Assembly: GCF_002217755.1 (NCBI RefSeq)
Contig: NZ_BCFL01000016.1
Location: 1,036,319 to 1,100,318 of the forward strand
From: Streptomyces hyaluromycini
Lineage (GTDB): Bacteria > Actinomycetota > Actinomycetes > Streptomycetales > Streptomycetaceae
Length of the DNA stretch: 64,000 bases
Reading direction: 5' to 3'
Shown: in pieces, positions 35,373 through 43,382 of the stretch
How the letters are laid out: each line of letters opens with the position of its first letter
How positions within the stretch are numbered: the first letter of the stretch is position 1
Made by a program: the position numbers and the translations under genes
The notes under the pieces: model-generated
Seen by the model: only the letters and a program-made list of their open reading frames with translations
The model's database searches: none
Told to the model about the DNA's origin: nothing

Positions 35373-35985
35373 CCGCCCCGGCCGGCTCCAGGTCGCGCCG
35401 CAGGTCCGCGATCCCCTGGTCGAGGGCGGCCCGCAGATGGGCGGACCGCCCCGTCGACAGGAGGATGGACACCCCGCCCTGGATCGCGGCGAGCAGGGCG
35501 GCGGCCCGTGCGTCGACGTCCACGTCGGTCCCGGGACCGACGTTCGCCTGCACCGCGCGGATGCCCGCCGCCAGGCTCTCCTGCCACTTCCGCATCAGCT
35601 CGACCACGATCGCCCGCGCACCCGGCGTCGACCGCCCGACCTGGAGGAACAGCGACCCGAGCGGGCAGGTGTCGCCCTGCGCCTCGTAGCGGGCGATCAC
35701 GGCGTCCCGCCACCGTTCCCAGTCCTCCCAGGATGCGAGGCGGCCGAGATACGGCTGCTGGTCCTCCAGCACCTGCTCCGCCTCGAACCGCGCGACGGCG
35801 AGCAGCAGTCCGTCCTTGCCGTCCGGGAAGTAGTGGAAGAGCTGGCTCTTGCTGGTGCCGGTCCGCGCCATGACGTCGTCGAGGGTCACCGAGCCGACCC
35901 CCCGTTCCCGCAGCACCCCGGCGGCCCCCGCGACGATCCGGCCCCGGGTGGCCTTCCCCTTGGCCGTCAGTTCCCTGCCCCGCAT
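35359..35985 (-). CDS. TetR-family repressor of the SDR gene
   Basis: 208 residues. HTH at about 33-55: VTLDDVMARTGTSKSQLFHYF, followed by the DGKDGLLLAV segment. The C-terminal domain (TCPLGSLFLQVGRSTPGAR) belongs to the TetR_C_11/AcrR-like group that often pairs with oxidoreductases and senses electrophiles; the single Cys in TCPLG is a conserved feature of that group. The palindrome 18 bases upstream of its start is shared with the SDR promoter, implying autoregulation. Confidence 0.9.
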   Translation of the reverse strand: MRGRELTAKGKATRGRIVAGAAGVLRERGVGSVTLDDVMARTGTSKSQLFHYFPDGKDGLLLAVARFEAEQVLEDQQPYLGRLASWEDWERWRDAVIARYEAQGDTCPLGSLFLQVGRSTPGARAIVVELMRKWQESLAAGIRAVQANVGPGTDVDVDARAAALLAAIQGGVSILLSTGRSAHLRAALDQGIADLRRDLEPAGAARPR

Positions 35986-36003
35986 CGCCCGACCTCCGCA
36001 CAG

Positions 36004-36019
36004 TGGACCGTACAGTCCA
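36004..36019. promoter_or_regulatory. TGGAC-N6-GTCCA operator upstream of TetR gene
   Basis: TGGACCGTACAGTCCA, flanked by A and C to give AGTGGAC/GTCCACT 7-bp arms, immediately upstream of the TetR start. Confidence 0.75.
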
Positions 36020-36029
36020 CTCTATGGGC

Positions 36030-36113
36030 TCAGCCGGCGAAGAGGGTGCCGGCCAGGGCCACGCTGACGACGGTGCCGCCGATGATGCTCAGCAGGGCGT
36101 TGTTGCGGCGCCA
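36030..36113 (-). pseudogene. C-terminal remnant of a small membrane protein (AzlD-like)
   Basis: Twenty-seven codons and a stop: W-R-R-N-N-A-L-L-S-I-I-G-G-T then VVSVALAGTLFAG. The N-N-A-L-L-S-I-x-G-G-T pattern and terminal helix are what I expect for AzlD-type branched-chain amino-acid exporter subunits. It has no start: at 36110 it runs directly into a fragment of another gene on the opposite strand. Confidence 0.5.
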
Positions 36114-36241
36114 ACGTCGGCGTCGCCGTCGCCGACGACGCGGCGTACAACACCTTCCTCACCGGCAAACTCACCGGCCTCCCCGGCATCCTGCGCGTCG
36201 GGTCCCACCTCGCCATGAAGAAGATCAAGACCGACGACTGA
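36110..36241 (+). pseudogene. C-terminal remnant of an Lrp/AsnC-family regulator
   Basis: Forty-three codons and a stop encode ANVGVAVADDAAYNTFLTGK, then LTGLPGILRVGSHLAMKKIK and TDD. This is the last strand-helix-strand of the Lrp/AsnC RAM domain (F-L-x-x-L-x-x-L-P-G-I-x-x-x-x-S-x-x-x-M-x-x-x-K). The HTH and most of the domain are missing. Confidence 0.65.
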
Positions 36242-36276
36242 CGGCCGGCACGCAGGGCGGCCCCGCGGGAACCCGC

Positions 36277-36705
36277 TCAGGCGGACTGCGACAGGGAGAC
36301 AACCGCCGAGAGTGCACAGAGCAGTGCCATGGCTCCCAGGAGCAGGGACAGCCCACCGTAGACCCAGATGTTCATGTGTCTGTCGTAGGCGATCAGGATG
36401 ATCCGCTCGGGATCCTCCGGCCGGTACAGAAGCTCTACTCCGTCGCCCTCTGACAGTGGGCTGCGTATCGCGTGTCCTCCGCCCTCACCCGTGACCTTTC
36501 GGCCGTCCGGGAGCGTGTAGCGGACCTGGGGGTACAGCTGCGCGTCCCCGTCGCCGTCCGTCGTCTCCCGGATGTCGATGACGATGCCGGTCGTCCGGAT
36601 CCCACGCCGACGAACTCCGTGAACTCGCCGGGCATCGCGCCCTACGGCAACGGTGGCGCCGGCGAACACCGCGCTGAGCAGCGCCTCCACTATGAACTCC
36701 CCCAT
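36277..36705 (-). CDS. DUF3592 membrane protein
   Basis: 142 residues: an N-terminal hydrophobic segment (FIVEALLSAVFAGATVAVG), a soluble beta domain (RGIRTTGIVIDIRETTDGDG, YPQVRYTLPDGRKVTGEG, and GDGVELLYRPEDPERIILIA) and a C-terminal helix (IWVYGGLSLLLGAMALLCAL). The beta domain, with V-x-Y-x-x-x-D-G and V-x-V/L-x-Y-x-P-x-x-P, is that of DUF3592. Function unknown. No operon partner. Confidence 0.75.
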   Translation of the reverse strand: MGEFIVEALLSAVFAGATVAVGRDARRVHGVRRRGIRTTGIVIDIRETTDGDGDAQLYPQVRYTLPDGRKVTGEGGGHAIRSPLSEGDGVELLYRPEDPERIILIAYDRHMNIWVYGGLSLLLGAMALLCALSAVVSLSQSA

Positions 36706-36780
36706 ACGAGAACCCTAGGCCTCGGCATGCCGAGTCGTGTGCCGCCTCGCGCTTTCGCCCCGCACCGGGCCCGCGCAGTC

Positions 36781-37527
36781 TCACATCCGGGATCTCAGCA
36801 CGTCGACCTCACAGCCCGGCGCGAACGGGTCGAAGCCGTGCTCGGCCAGCCAGCGAACTATCAGCAGGCTGCGCAACGACCACCACGCGTGGATCACGTC
36901 GAGGTCGATGTCGGTGCCATAGCCGGCGACGACGTCGTCGAGGTGCTCCTCGTGGCCGAGCGTGAAGGTGGCGAGGTCGTACAGGGCATCGCCCTGGCCC
37001 GCCTCGGACCAGTCGATGATGCCCGTGACCTCGTCGCCGTCGACGAAGACGTGCGCGATCTGCAGGTCGCCGTGCGTGAACGCCGCAGTCCACGGCCGGA
37101 GCGCGGCCTCGGCGACCTGTCGGTTGCGGGTGACCAGGCCGGCGGGCAGGAGGCCGTTCGCCACGAGCAGCTCGCACTCGTCGTCGAGTTCCGCCGCCAG
37201 TGCGGCGACGCTCCGGCCGGCCCGGCCCGTCCGGGGCGGCAGGGGCGCGTCGTGCAGCTTCCGGATGGCGGCGCCCGCCGCGGCCCACGCCGTCGGCGAC
37301 CCGGTCGACGGCCCGCCGAGGCGCCCGAGCGTCGTCCCCGGGAGTGCGGCGAGCGCGAGCACGGGCGGCTTGCGCCACAGGACCTCAGGGGTCGGGACCG
37401 GCGCAAGGGACATCACCTCGACCTCGACGTCGATGCGCGCCTGATCGGCGTCCACCTTCAGGAACACGTCACCGACGCGCAGAGTCGCGCGCTCGGAATG
37501 GGCGACGACGACTTCGACCTCATCCAT
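36781..37527 (-). CDS. Aminoglycoside phosphotransferase (APH)-fold protein
   Basis: 248 residues from the ATG at 37527, where coding similarity begins. FTHGDLQIAHVFVDGDEVTG then IIDWSEAGQGDALYDLA is the APH catalytic loop (H-G-D-L-x-x-x-H-V) and metal-binding I-D-W-x-x-A. N-terminal strands (VEVVVAHSERATLRVGDVFL and KVDAD with the ATP-anchoring Lys) are present. Such proteins phosphorylate aminoglycosides, macrolides or metabolites such as homoserine or choline; nothing here selects among them. Resistance should not be assumed. Confidence 0.82.
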   Translation of the reverse strand: MDEVEVVVAHSERATLRVGDVFLKVDADQARIDVEVEVMSLAPVPTPEVLWRKPPVLALAALPGTTLGRLGGPSTGSPTAWAAAGAAIRKLHDAPLPPRTGRAGRSVAALAAELDDECELLVANGLLPAGLVTRNRQVAEAALRPWTAAFTHGDLQIAHVFVDGDEVTGIIDWSEAGQGDALYDLATFTLGHEEHLDDVVAGYGTDIDLDVIHAWWSLRSLLIVRWLAEHGFDPFAPGCEVDVLRSRM

Positions 37528-37676
37528 GGGCGACCAGTATCCCGGGGACGATCGCCGACGTCGCCGGGTTTGCCGCGGGCGATTACGCGGCCGGCCAGGT
37601 CCCAGGTCGAGCCCACCACTTCTGTCAGGAGGCCTGAAGCGCCCGGACCTCTCCGGCACACGGCACCGGCAACCCC

Positions 37677-37722
37677 CAGGGGCGCGGAGCTGTGACATGT
37701 ACGGCTCCGCCGCGCGGGCGCG
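37677..37722. repeat. Intergenic repeat, long form (copy 5)
   Basis: CAGGGGCGCGGAGCTGTGAC, ATGTACGGCTCCGCCGCG, CGGGCGCG: the long form with a few substitutions. Confidence 0.7.
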
Positions 37723-37783
37723 AACGGCCCCCACCGGGCCGCACCCGGGCGACCACCCGCACTCCCTCGGCCCCCCCTTCGGC

Positions 37784-38461
37784 CTACCCCACCGCCAGCA
37801 GAATCGCCAGCAACACCGCCCCCGCCACCGCCGGCGCGGCCACCTCGTACGCCCACCGCACCGTGATCTCACCCTGCGCCGACTCCGCCGGCCCCCTGCT
37901 CTCCAGCATCTCCCGCAGGTCGTCCATGACCTTGTCGGTCTCCGCGCGCATCGGCCCGCTCGCGTGCTCGGGCTCGACATGCCCCCCGAACCCCCCGGAC
38001 GCACCGAACCCGCCGAACCCGCCGAGCCCGCGCCCGGCGCCCCCCGGCCGCCCGCGCTGCGCGTCCGCCTGTGCCTTCGCCGTCCGGCGCGCCGCCTTCT
38101 TGCGGTTCCGCAGGGACACCGGGATCGCCCACAGCTGGTACTTCGCACCGGACTTGGCGATCACCTCGTTCGAGTAACCGGACCGCAGGGAGGCGATCTC
38201 CCCCCATGGCAGCGTGATCACCCGGAACGGGTTCCGCACCCGCAGCCGGTCCTCGCCCGCGAACACCGCGGGGCGCAGGGTGAAGGCGACGACCAGCGGC
38301 ACGAGGAGGATGAGCGCGGCGAGGGCCAGCCAGGGGGTACGGCCGTGTCCCCGGAACAGCGCGTCGATGCCGAGCCAGCCGACGATGGCGAGGAGCAGTA
38401 CGCCGCCGATCAGCGCCTGGGGCGATCGGTAGATGCGGTCCTTGACGAGGGGCGTGGTCAT
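37784..38461 (-). CDS. PH-domain membrane protein
   Basis: 225 residues. Two helices near 17-33 and 44-62, then LRPAVFAGEDRLRVRNPFRV and ITLPWGEIASLRSGYS, the strand pattern of bacterial PH domains (bPH, RVRNPFRxxxLPW). A Gly-rich insert follows (GGFGGFGASGGFGG) and a last helix near 205-224. It matches SCO4915, which lies between phosphohexomutase and deoC in S. coelicolor. Divergent from deoC. Function unknown. Confidence 0.8.
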   Translation of the reverse strand: MTTPLVKDRIYRSPQALIGGVLLLAIVGWLGIDALFRGHGRTPWLALAALILLVPLVVAFTLRPAVFAGEDRLRVRNPFRVITLPWGEIASLRSGYSNEVIAKSGAKYQLWAIPVSLRNRKKAARRTAKAQADAQRGRPGGAGRGLGGFGGFGASGGFGGHVEPEHASGPMRAETDKVMDDLREMLESRGPAESAQGEITVRWAYEVAAPAVAGAVLLAILLAVG

Positions 38462-38571
38462 AGCGCCGATTCTGCCCCAGACGTTCGCATCGGCGCCGTG
38501 GGGGCATCATCGAATGTGTGCGAGTGCGGGTCGAATATGGTTGCCCGCGCGGTTCCCCCCCCAGCCCTTCG

Positions 38572-38623
38572 GCCGGGGGTACCCCCGGCGCCCCTTGAGG
38601 CAGGGCAGATCCCCCGCCTCAAG
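38572..38623. other. Two hairpins in the deoC leader region
   Basis: GCCGGGGGTACCCCCGGC (38572-38589) is a perfect 18-bp palindrome, and CTTGAGGC (38594-38601) pairs with GCCTCAAG (38616-38623) over a 14-base loop. They lie upstream of the nucleoside operator at 38653, so they precede or overlap the deoC promoter. Either transcriptional insulation between the divergent genes or a leader structure is possible. Confidence 0.45.
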
Positions 38624-38652
38624 AAGAACCGTTCCCTCGGGGTGTACAGCCG

Positions 38653-38664
38653 CTACGCGCGTAG
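38653..38664. promoter_or_regulatory. CTACGCGCGTAG palindrome upstream of deoC
   Basis: Perfect copy, ending 19 bases before the deoC ATG, the same distance as at purine nucleoside phosphorylase. Confidence 0.8.
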
Positions 38665-38683
38665 ATATGCTCGGCTGGTGACC

Positions 38684-39634
38684 ATGCCCACCACCGCACC
38701 CCACGCACTTGCTGACGTCACCGCGTCCCACAGCACGCTGCGCCGCTTCCTCCACGGGCTGCCCGGCGTCGACGCGGTCGGCCTGGAGGCGCGTGCCGCC
38801 TCCCTCGGCACCCGTTCCATCAAGACCACCGCGAAGGCGTACGCCATCGACCTCGCCATCTCGATGGTCGACCTGACGACGCTGGAAGGCGCGGACACCC
38901 CGGGCAAGGTCCGGGCGCTCGGCGCCAAGGCGGTCCACCCGGACCCGACGGACCGTACGACGCCCGCCACGGCCGCCGTCTGCGTCTATCCCGACATGGT
39001 GGCCGTCGCCAAGGAGGCCGTCGCCGGCTCGTCCGTCAAGGTCGCGTCCGTGGCCACCGCCTTCCCGGCCGGCCGCGCGGCGCTCGACGTCAAGCTCGCC
39101 GACGTGCGCGACGCCGTGAGCGCCGGCGCCGACGAGATCGACATGGTCATCGACCGCGGCGCGTTCCTCGCCGGCAACTACATGAAGGTGTACGAAGAGA
39201 TCACCGCCGTGAAGGAGGCCTCGGGCGCCGCCCGCCTGAAGGTCATCTTCGAGACCGGCGAGCTGTCGACGTACGACAACATCCGGCGGGCGTCCTGGCT
39301 GGGCATGCTCGCGGGCGCCGACTTCATCAAGACGTCGACCGGCAAGGTCGCCGTCAACGCCACCCCGGCGAACACCCTCCTCATGCTGGAGGCCGTGCGC
39401 GACTTCCGGGCGCAGACCGGCGTCCAGGTCGGCGTCAAGCCCGCCGGCGGCATCCGGACCAGCAAGGACGCGATCAAGTTCCTCGTCCTGGTGAACGAGA
39501 CCGCGGGCGCGGACTGGCTGGACAACCACTGGTTCCGCTTCGGCGCCTCCTCGCTCCTGAACGACCTGCTGATGCAGCGTCAGAAGCTGGCCACCGGCCG
39601 CTACTCCGGCCCCGACTACGTGACGGTGGACTGA
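38684..39634 (+). CDS. deoC: Deoxyribose-phosphate aldolase
   Basis: Cleaves 2-deoxyribose-5-phosphate to glyceraldehyde-3-phosphate and acetaldehyde. 316 residues from the ATG at 38684; a GTG two codons earlier is possible. Schiff-base Lys in ADFIKTSTGK, proton-relay Lys in VGVKPAGGIRT, and the earlier VCVYPDMV and DEIDMVIDRGAFLAGNY segments are intact. The N-terminal extension of about 60 residues is normal for actinomycetes. Five bases separate it from an aldehyde dehydrogenase gene that could consume the acetaldehyde. Counterpart of SCO4914. Confidence 0.95.
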   Translation: MPTTAPHALADVTASHSTLRRFLHGLPGVDAVGLEARAASLGTRSIKTTAKAYAIDLAISMVDLTTLEGADTPGKVRALGAKAVHPDPTDRTTPATAAVCVYPDMVAVAKEAVAGSSVKVASVATAFPAGRAALDVKLADVRDAVSAGADEIDMVIDRGAFLAGNYMKVYEEITAVKEASGAARLKVIFETGELSTYDNIRRASWLGMLAGADFIKTSTGKVAVNATPANTLLMLEAVRDFRAQTGVQVGVKPAGGIRTSKDAIKFLVLVNETAGADWLDNHWFRFGASSLLNDLLMQRQKLATGRYSGPDYVTVD

Positions 39635-39639
39635 TCACC

Positions 39640-41112
39640 ATGGCCAAGGAAAAGATGACCACCGCATTCGAGTACGCACCGGCGCCCGAGTCCCGCTCCG
39701 TCGTCGACATCGCGCCCTCCTACGGCCTCTTCATCGACGGCGAGTTCACGGAGGCCGCCGACGGCAAGGTCTTCAAGACGGTCAGCCCGAGCACCGAGGA
39801 GGTGCTGTCCGAGGTCGCCCGGGCCGGCGCCGAGGACGTCGAGCGCGCCGTGAAGGCCGCCCGCAAGGCCTTCGAGAAGTGGTCCGCGCTGCCGGGCTCC
39901 GAGCGCGCCAAGTACCTCTTCCGGATCGCCCGGATCATCCAGGAGCGCAGCCGTGAGCTGGCCGTCCTGGAGACCCTGGACAACGGCAAGCCGATCAAGG
40001 AGACCCGCGACGCCGACCTGCCCCTGGTCGCCGCGCACTTCTTCTACTACGCGGGCTGGGCCGACAAGCTCGACCACGCCGGCTTCGGCGCGAACCCGCG
40101 GCCGCTCGGCGTGGCCGGCCAGGTCATCCCGTGGAACTTCCCGCTCCTGATGCTGGCGTGGAAGATCGCCCCGGCGCTGGCCACCGGCAACACGGTGGTC
40201 CTCAAGCCCGCCGAGACGACCCCCCTCTCCGCGCTCTTCTTCGCGGACATCTGCCGCCAGGCGGGCCTGCCCAAGGGCGTCGTCAACATCCTCCCCGGCT
40301 ACGGCGACGCGGGCGCCGCGCTCGTCGCGCACCCCGACGTCGACAAGGTCGCCTTCACCGGCTCCACCGCCGTCGGCAAGGAGATCGCGCGCACGGTCGC
40401 GGGCACCCGCAAGAAGGTCACCCTGGAGCTGGGCGGCAAGGGCGCCAACATCGTCTTCGACGACGCCCCGATCGACCAGGCCGTCGAAGGCATCGTCACC
40501 GGGATCTTCTTCAACCAGGGCCAGGTCTGCTGCGCGGGCTCCCGGCTCCTCGTCCAGGAGTCGATCCACGACGAGCTGCTCGACTCCCTGAAGCGCCGGC
40601 TGTCGACGCTCCGGCTCGGCGACCCGCTGGACAAGAACACGGACATCGGCGCGATCAACTCCGCCGAGCAGCTGGCCCGGATCACCACGCTCGCCGACCA
40701 GGGCGAGGCGGAGGGCGCCGAGCGCTGGTCCCCGGCCTGCGAACTCCCGTCCTCCGGCTACTGGTTCGCCCCGACTCTCTTCACGAACGTCACCCAGGCG
40801 CACACCATCGCCCGCGACGAGATCTTCGGCCCGGTCCTTTCGGTCCTGACCTTCCGCACCCCGGACGAGGCGGTGGCGAAGGCCAACAACACGCAGTACG
40901 GCCTCTCCGCCGGCATCTGGACCGAGAAGGGGTCGAGGATCCTGGCGGTCGCGGGCAAGCTGCGCGCCGGCGTCGTCTGGTCCAACACGTTCAACAAGTT
41001 CGACCCCACCTCGCCGTTCGGCGGGTACAAGGAGTCGGGCTTCGGCCGCGAGGGCGGTCGCCACGGCCTGGAGGCATACCTCGCCCCGTCGAGCCCGGAG
41101 GGCAAGCGATAA
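39640..41112 (+). CDS. Aldehyde dehydrogenase, catalytic partner
   Basis: 490 residues. PWNFPLLMLAWKIAPALATG, the NAD-fold GSTAVGKEIA, the general-base Glu in LELGGKGANIVFD, and the nucleophile in FFNQGQVCCAGSR (second Cys) are intact. FGGYKESGFGREGG closes the protein. It starts five bases after deoC and ends directly before the companion gene, so the three are one operon. The likely substrate is acetaldehyde from DeoC; that is inference from context. Confidence 0.93.
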   Translation: MAKEKMTTAFEYAPAPESRSVVDIAPSYGLFIDGEFTEAADGKVFKTVSPSTEEVLSEVARAGAEDVERAVKAARKAFEKWSALPGSERAKYLFRIARIIQERSRELAVLETLDNGKPIKETRDADLPLVAAHFFYYAGWADKLDHAGFGANPRPLGVAGQVIPWNFPLLMLAWKIAPALATGNTVVLKPAETTPLSALFFADICRQAGLPKGVVNILPGYGDAGAALVAHPDVDKVAFTGSTAVGKEIARTVAGTRKKVTLELGGKGANIVFDDAPIDQAVEGIVTGIFFNQGQVCCAGSRLLVQESIHDELLDSLKRRLSTLRLGDPLDKNTDIGAINSAEQLARITTLADQGEAEGAERWSPACELPSSGYWFAPTLFTNVTQAHTIARDEIFGPVLSVLTFRTPDEAVAKANNTQYGLSAGIWTEKGSRILAVAGKLRAGVVWSNTFNKFDPTSPFGGYKESGFGREGGRHGLEAYLAPSSPEGKR

Positions 41113-42018
41113 ATGAGCACAGTTGACCGCACCAATGAGCGCCTGACTGTCTTCAAGACCTACAAGCTGTACGTCGGCGGGAAGTTCCCGCGTTCCGAGA
41201 GCGGCCGGGTGTACGAGGTGACCGACTCGAAGGGCAAGTGGCTGGCCAACGCACCGCAGGCCAGCCGTAAGGACGCCCGGGACGCGGTCGTCGCCGCGCG
41301 CAAGGCGTTCGGCGGCTGGTCCGGGGCCACGGCCTACAACCGCGGCCAGGTCCTCTACCGCGTCGCGGAGATGCTGGAGGGCCGTCGGGACCAGTTCGTG
41401 CGCGAGGTCGCGGACGCCGAGGGCCTCGGCAAGTCCAAGGCCGCCGCCGTCGTGGACGCGACCGTCGACCGCTGGGTCTGGTACGCGGGCTGGACCGACA
41501 AGATCGCCCAGGTGGTCGGCGGCGGCAACCCGGTCGCGGGCCCGTTCTTCAACCTCTCGACGCCGGAGCCGACGGGTGTGGTGGCGGTCGTCGCCCCCCA
41601 GGAGTCGTCGTTCCTGGGCCTGGTGTCGGTGGTCGCGCCCGTGATCGCCACCGGCAACACGGCCGTCGTCGTCGCGAGCGAGAAGGCGCCGCTCCCGGCC
41701 CTCTCCCTCGCCGAGGTGCTCGCCACCTCCGACGTCCCCGGCGGAGTCGTCAACGTCCTCTCCGGCCGTACCGCGGAGATCGCGGCGCCGCTGGCCGCGC
41801 ACCAGGACGTCAACGCGATCGACCTCGCGGGCGCCGACGAGGTGCTGGCGAAGGAGCTGGAGATCGCGGCGGCCGACAATCTGAAGCGCGTCCTCCGTCC
41901 ACAGCCTGTGGACGACTGGACGGCGACACCGGGCCTCGACCGCCTGACGGCGTTCCTGGAGACGAAGACGGTGTGGCATCCGACGGGCTCGCTGGGCGCG
42001 TCGGGGTCTTCGTACTGA
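41113..42018 (+). CDS. Half-length aldehyde dehydrogenase homologue lacking catalytic domain
   Basis: 301 residues; the ATG abuts the TAA of the previous gene. It keeps the N-terminal ALDH fold (YKLYVGGKFPRSESGRVYEV, RKDARDAVVAARKAFGGWSG, VAVVAPQESSFLGLVSVVAP, GNTAVVVASEKAPLPALSLA) but the NAD-binding GSTxxG is degenerate and the whole Glu/Cys catalytic part is absent. Instead a short tail ends LTAFLETKTVWHPTG, which is the normal C-terminal motif of some ALDHs. The clean ends and codon bias argue for a functional shortened protein rather than decay. A stabilising or regulatory partner of the full enzyme is plausible. Confidence 0.82.
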   Translation: MSTVDRTNERLTVFKTYKLYVGGKFPRSESGRVYEVTDSKGKWLANAPQASRKDARDAVVAARKAFGGWSGATAYNRGQVLYRVAEMLEGRRDQFVREVADAEGLGKSKAAAVVDATVDRWVWYAGWTDKIAQVVGGGNPVAGPFFNLSTPEPTGVVAVVAPQESSFLGLVSVVAPVIATGNTAVVVASEKAPLPALSLAEVLATSDVPGGVVNVLSGRTAEIAAPLAAHQDVNAIDLAGADEVLAKELEIAAADNLKRVLRPQPVDDWTATPGLDRLTAFLETKTVWHPTGSLGASGSSY

Positions 42019-42060
42019 TCCACTCCCTCCGGGTGGGGAACTGCGGGCCGTTCGTGGCCG

Positions 42061-42119
42061 GTCGCGCCCACGCGGCGCCAGCCGCATATCGACCACGGCC
42101 CGCGCCCCTTACGGGGCGC
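42061..42119. repeat. Intergenic repeat, long form (copy 6)
   Basis: GTCGCGCCCACGCGGCGCCA, GCCGCATATCGACCACGGCC, CGCGCCCCTTACGGGGCGCT: long form in reverse orientation between two convergent genes. Confidence 0.72.
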
Positions 42120-42521
42120 TCAGTGCACCGAGCCCAGCAGCTGGCCCACCACCGGAATCGAGCCGATCGACGGCGCCTGCGCCAGCGGCCCCGTCAGCAT
42201 CTTCGACGTCAGCGGCTTGAAGTCGGCCAGCTGCGTCCCCACCCCGTTGTCCAGCGGGTCGACACCCGTGCCCGCGAGCGGGTTGGGCTTCAGACCCGTC
42301 ACCGGGCCCGTGACGTACGGCAGTACGCCGCCCAGTGCCTGCATGCCCGCCTGCGGGTCGATCTGGCCGAGCGAGGTGGGCCGGGTCCGCACCACGTCCA
42401 CCACGGGCCGGGTGTCCGCGGCGGCCGTCGCGGCGCCCGCGCCGAGCGCCACACCTGCCGTGGCGAGGGCGGCCAGGGCGCGCCGGGCGGTCGGGGTCGG
42501 GGAGGACGCGTGTCGGGGCAT
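42120..42521 (-). CDS. Small secreted protein
   Basis: 133 residues from the ATG at 42521, chosen because a clean signal peptide begins there (RRALAALATAGVALGAGAAT, cleavage near AAA-DT). The mature part is Pro/Gly/Leu-rich with repeated G-x-L-P and no Cys. It has the same style as the secreted protein at 48573-48926 but no clear alignment. Function unknown; SCO4911-like by position. Confidence 0.68.
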   Translation of the reverse strand: MPRHASSPTPTARRALAALATAGVALGAGAATAAADTRPVVDVVRTRPTSLGQIDPQAGMQALGGVLPYVTGPVTGLKPNPLAGTGVDPLDNGVGTQLADFKPLTSKMLTGPLAQAPSIGSIPVVGQLLGSVH

Positions 42522-42648
42522 CACTGGTGCCACCTTCTGGTGCGCAGGGTAATCGTGTCGGCGCACAGGGTAGTTGAGGTGTGACTCACGCTCCAAAGCC
42601 GACCCGCGGGGTCGGCAGGAGGCTCCCCATACGTCAAACTGGTGTTCC

Positions 42649-43287
42649 GTGAGCATTCATCCCCCGTCCCCCGCCCGCGTCGTGCTGCTGTGCGGCCCTT
42701 CGGGCTCGGGCAAGTCACTCGTCGCAGCCCGTTCCGGGCTCCCCGTCCTGCGCCTCGACGACTTCTACAAGGAGGGCGACGACCCGACTCTGCCGTTGGT
42801 GGCGGGGAGTTCGGACATCGACTGGGACCATCCGGAGTCCTGGGACGCGGAGGTCGCGGTCGAGGCGATCGGGCGGCTGTGCGCGACGGGGTCGACGCCC
42901 GTACCGGTATATGACATAGCACTGAGCGCCCGCACCGGCGCCGAGACACTGGACATCGGCCGCACCCCCCTGTTCATCGCCGAGGGCATCTTCGCCGCCG
43001 AGATCGTGGACCGCTGCCGCGAGCTGGGGCTCCTGGCCGATGCGCTCTGCCTGAGCCGGGGTCCGGTGAAGACGTTCCGCCGCCGTTTCCTGCGCGATCT
43101 CAAGGAGGGCCGCAAGTCGGTGCCGTTCCTGCTGCGGCGCGGCTGGCGGCTGATGCGGGCGGAGCGCACGATCGTGGCCCGCCAGGTGTCCCTGGGCGCG
43201 TACCCGTGCGACCGGGACGAGGCGCTGGGCCGGATGGCGGCGGCCGCGGTGGGCCGGCAGACCCAGGACCGGACACCGGCCGCCTGA
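42649..43287 (+). CDS. Uridine kinase-like P-loop kinase
   Basis: 212 residues from the GTG at 42649. P-loop GPSGSGKS at about 15-22, RLDDFYKEGDDPTLPL with the DDFY motif of uridine/cytidine kinases, DWDHPESWD (uridine-binding), YDIALSAR and FIAEGIFAAEI. The C-terminal RRRFLRDLKEGRKSV supplies the lid Arg residues. It probably phosphorylates a pyrimidine nucleoside, complementing the salvage genes around it, though no operator copy precedes it. Confidence 0.82.
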   Translation: MSIHPPSPARVVLLCGPSGSGKSLVAARSGLPVLRLDDFYKEGDDPTLPLVAGSSDIDWDHPESWDAEVAVEAIGRLCATGSTPVPVYDIALSARTGAETLDIGRTPLFIAEGIFAAEIVDRCRELGLLADALCLSRGPVKTFRRRFLRDLKEGRKSVPFLLRRGWRLMRAERTIVARQVSLGAYPCDRDEALGRMAAAAVGRQTQDRTPAA

Positions 43288-43322
43288 CCGCCTGGTCGCC
43301 CGACCGTCGCGGCGAACGAAGA

Positions 43323-43363
43323 AAGCGGGACTGGATGGACCCCCCGGCCCTCCAGTCCCGCTT
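43323..43363. terminator. Bidirectional hairpin between uridine kinase and sigQ
   Basis: AAGCGGGACTGGA (43323-43335) and TCCAGTCCCGCTT (43351-43363) are perfect 13-bp arms with a 15-base loop, between convergent genes. Confidence 0.8.
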
Positions 43364-43382
43364 CCCCCGTCGCTCCGCCGAA

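Noticed and set aside
36781..37527. Antibiotic-resistance phosphotransferase
   Set aside because: The APH fold is shared by many metabolic kinases. Nothing in the sequence or context shows aminoglycoside or macrolide as substrate.
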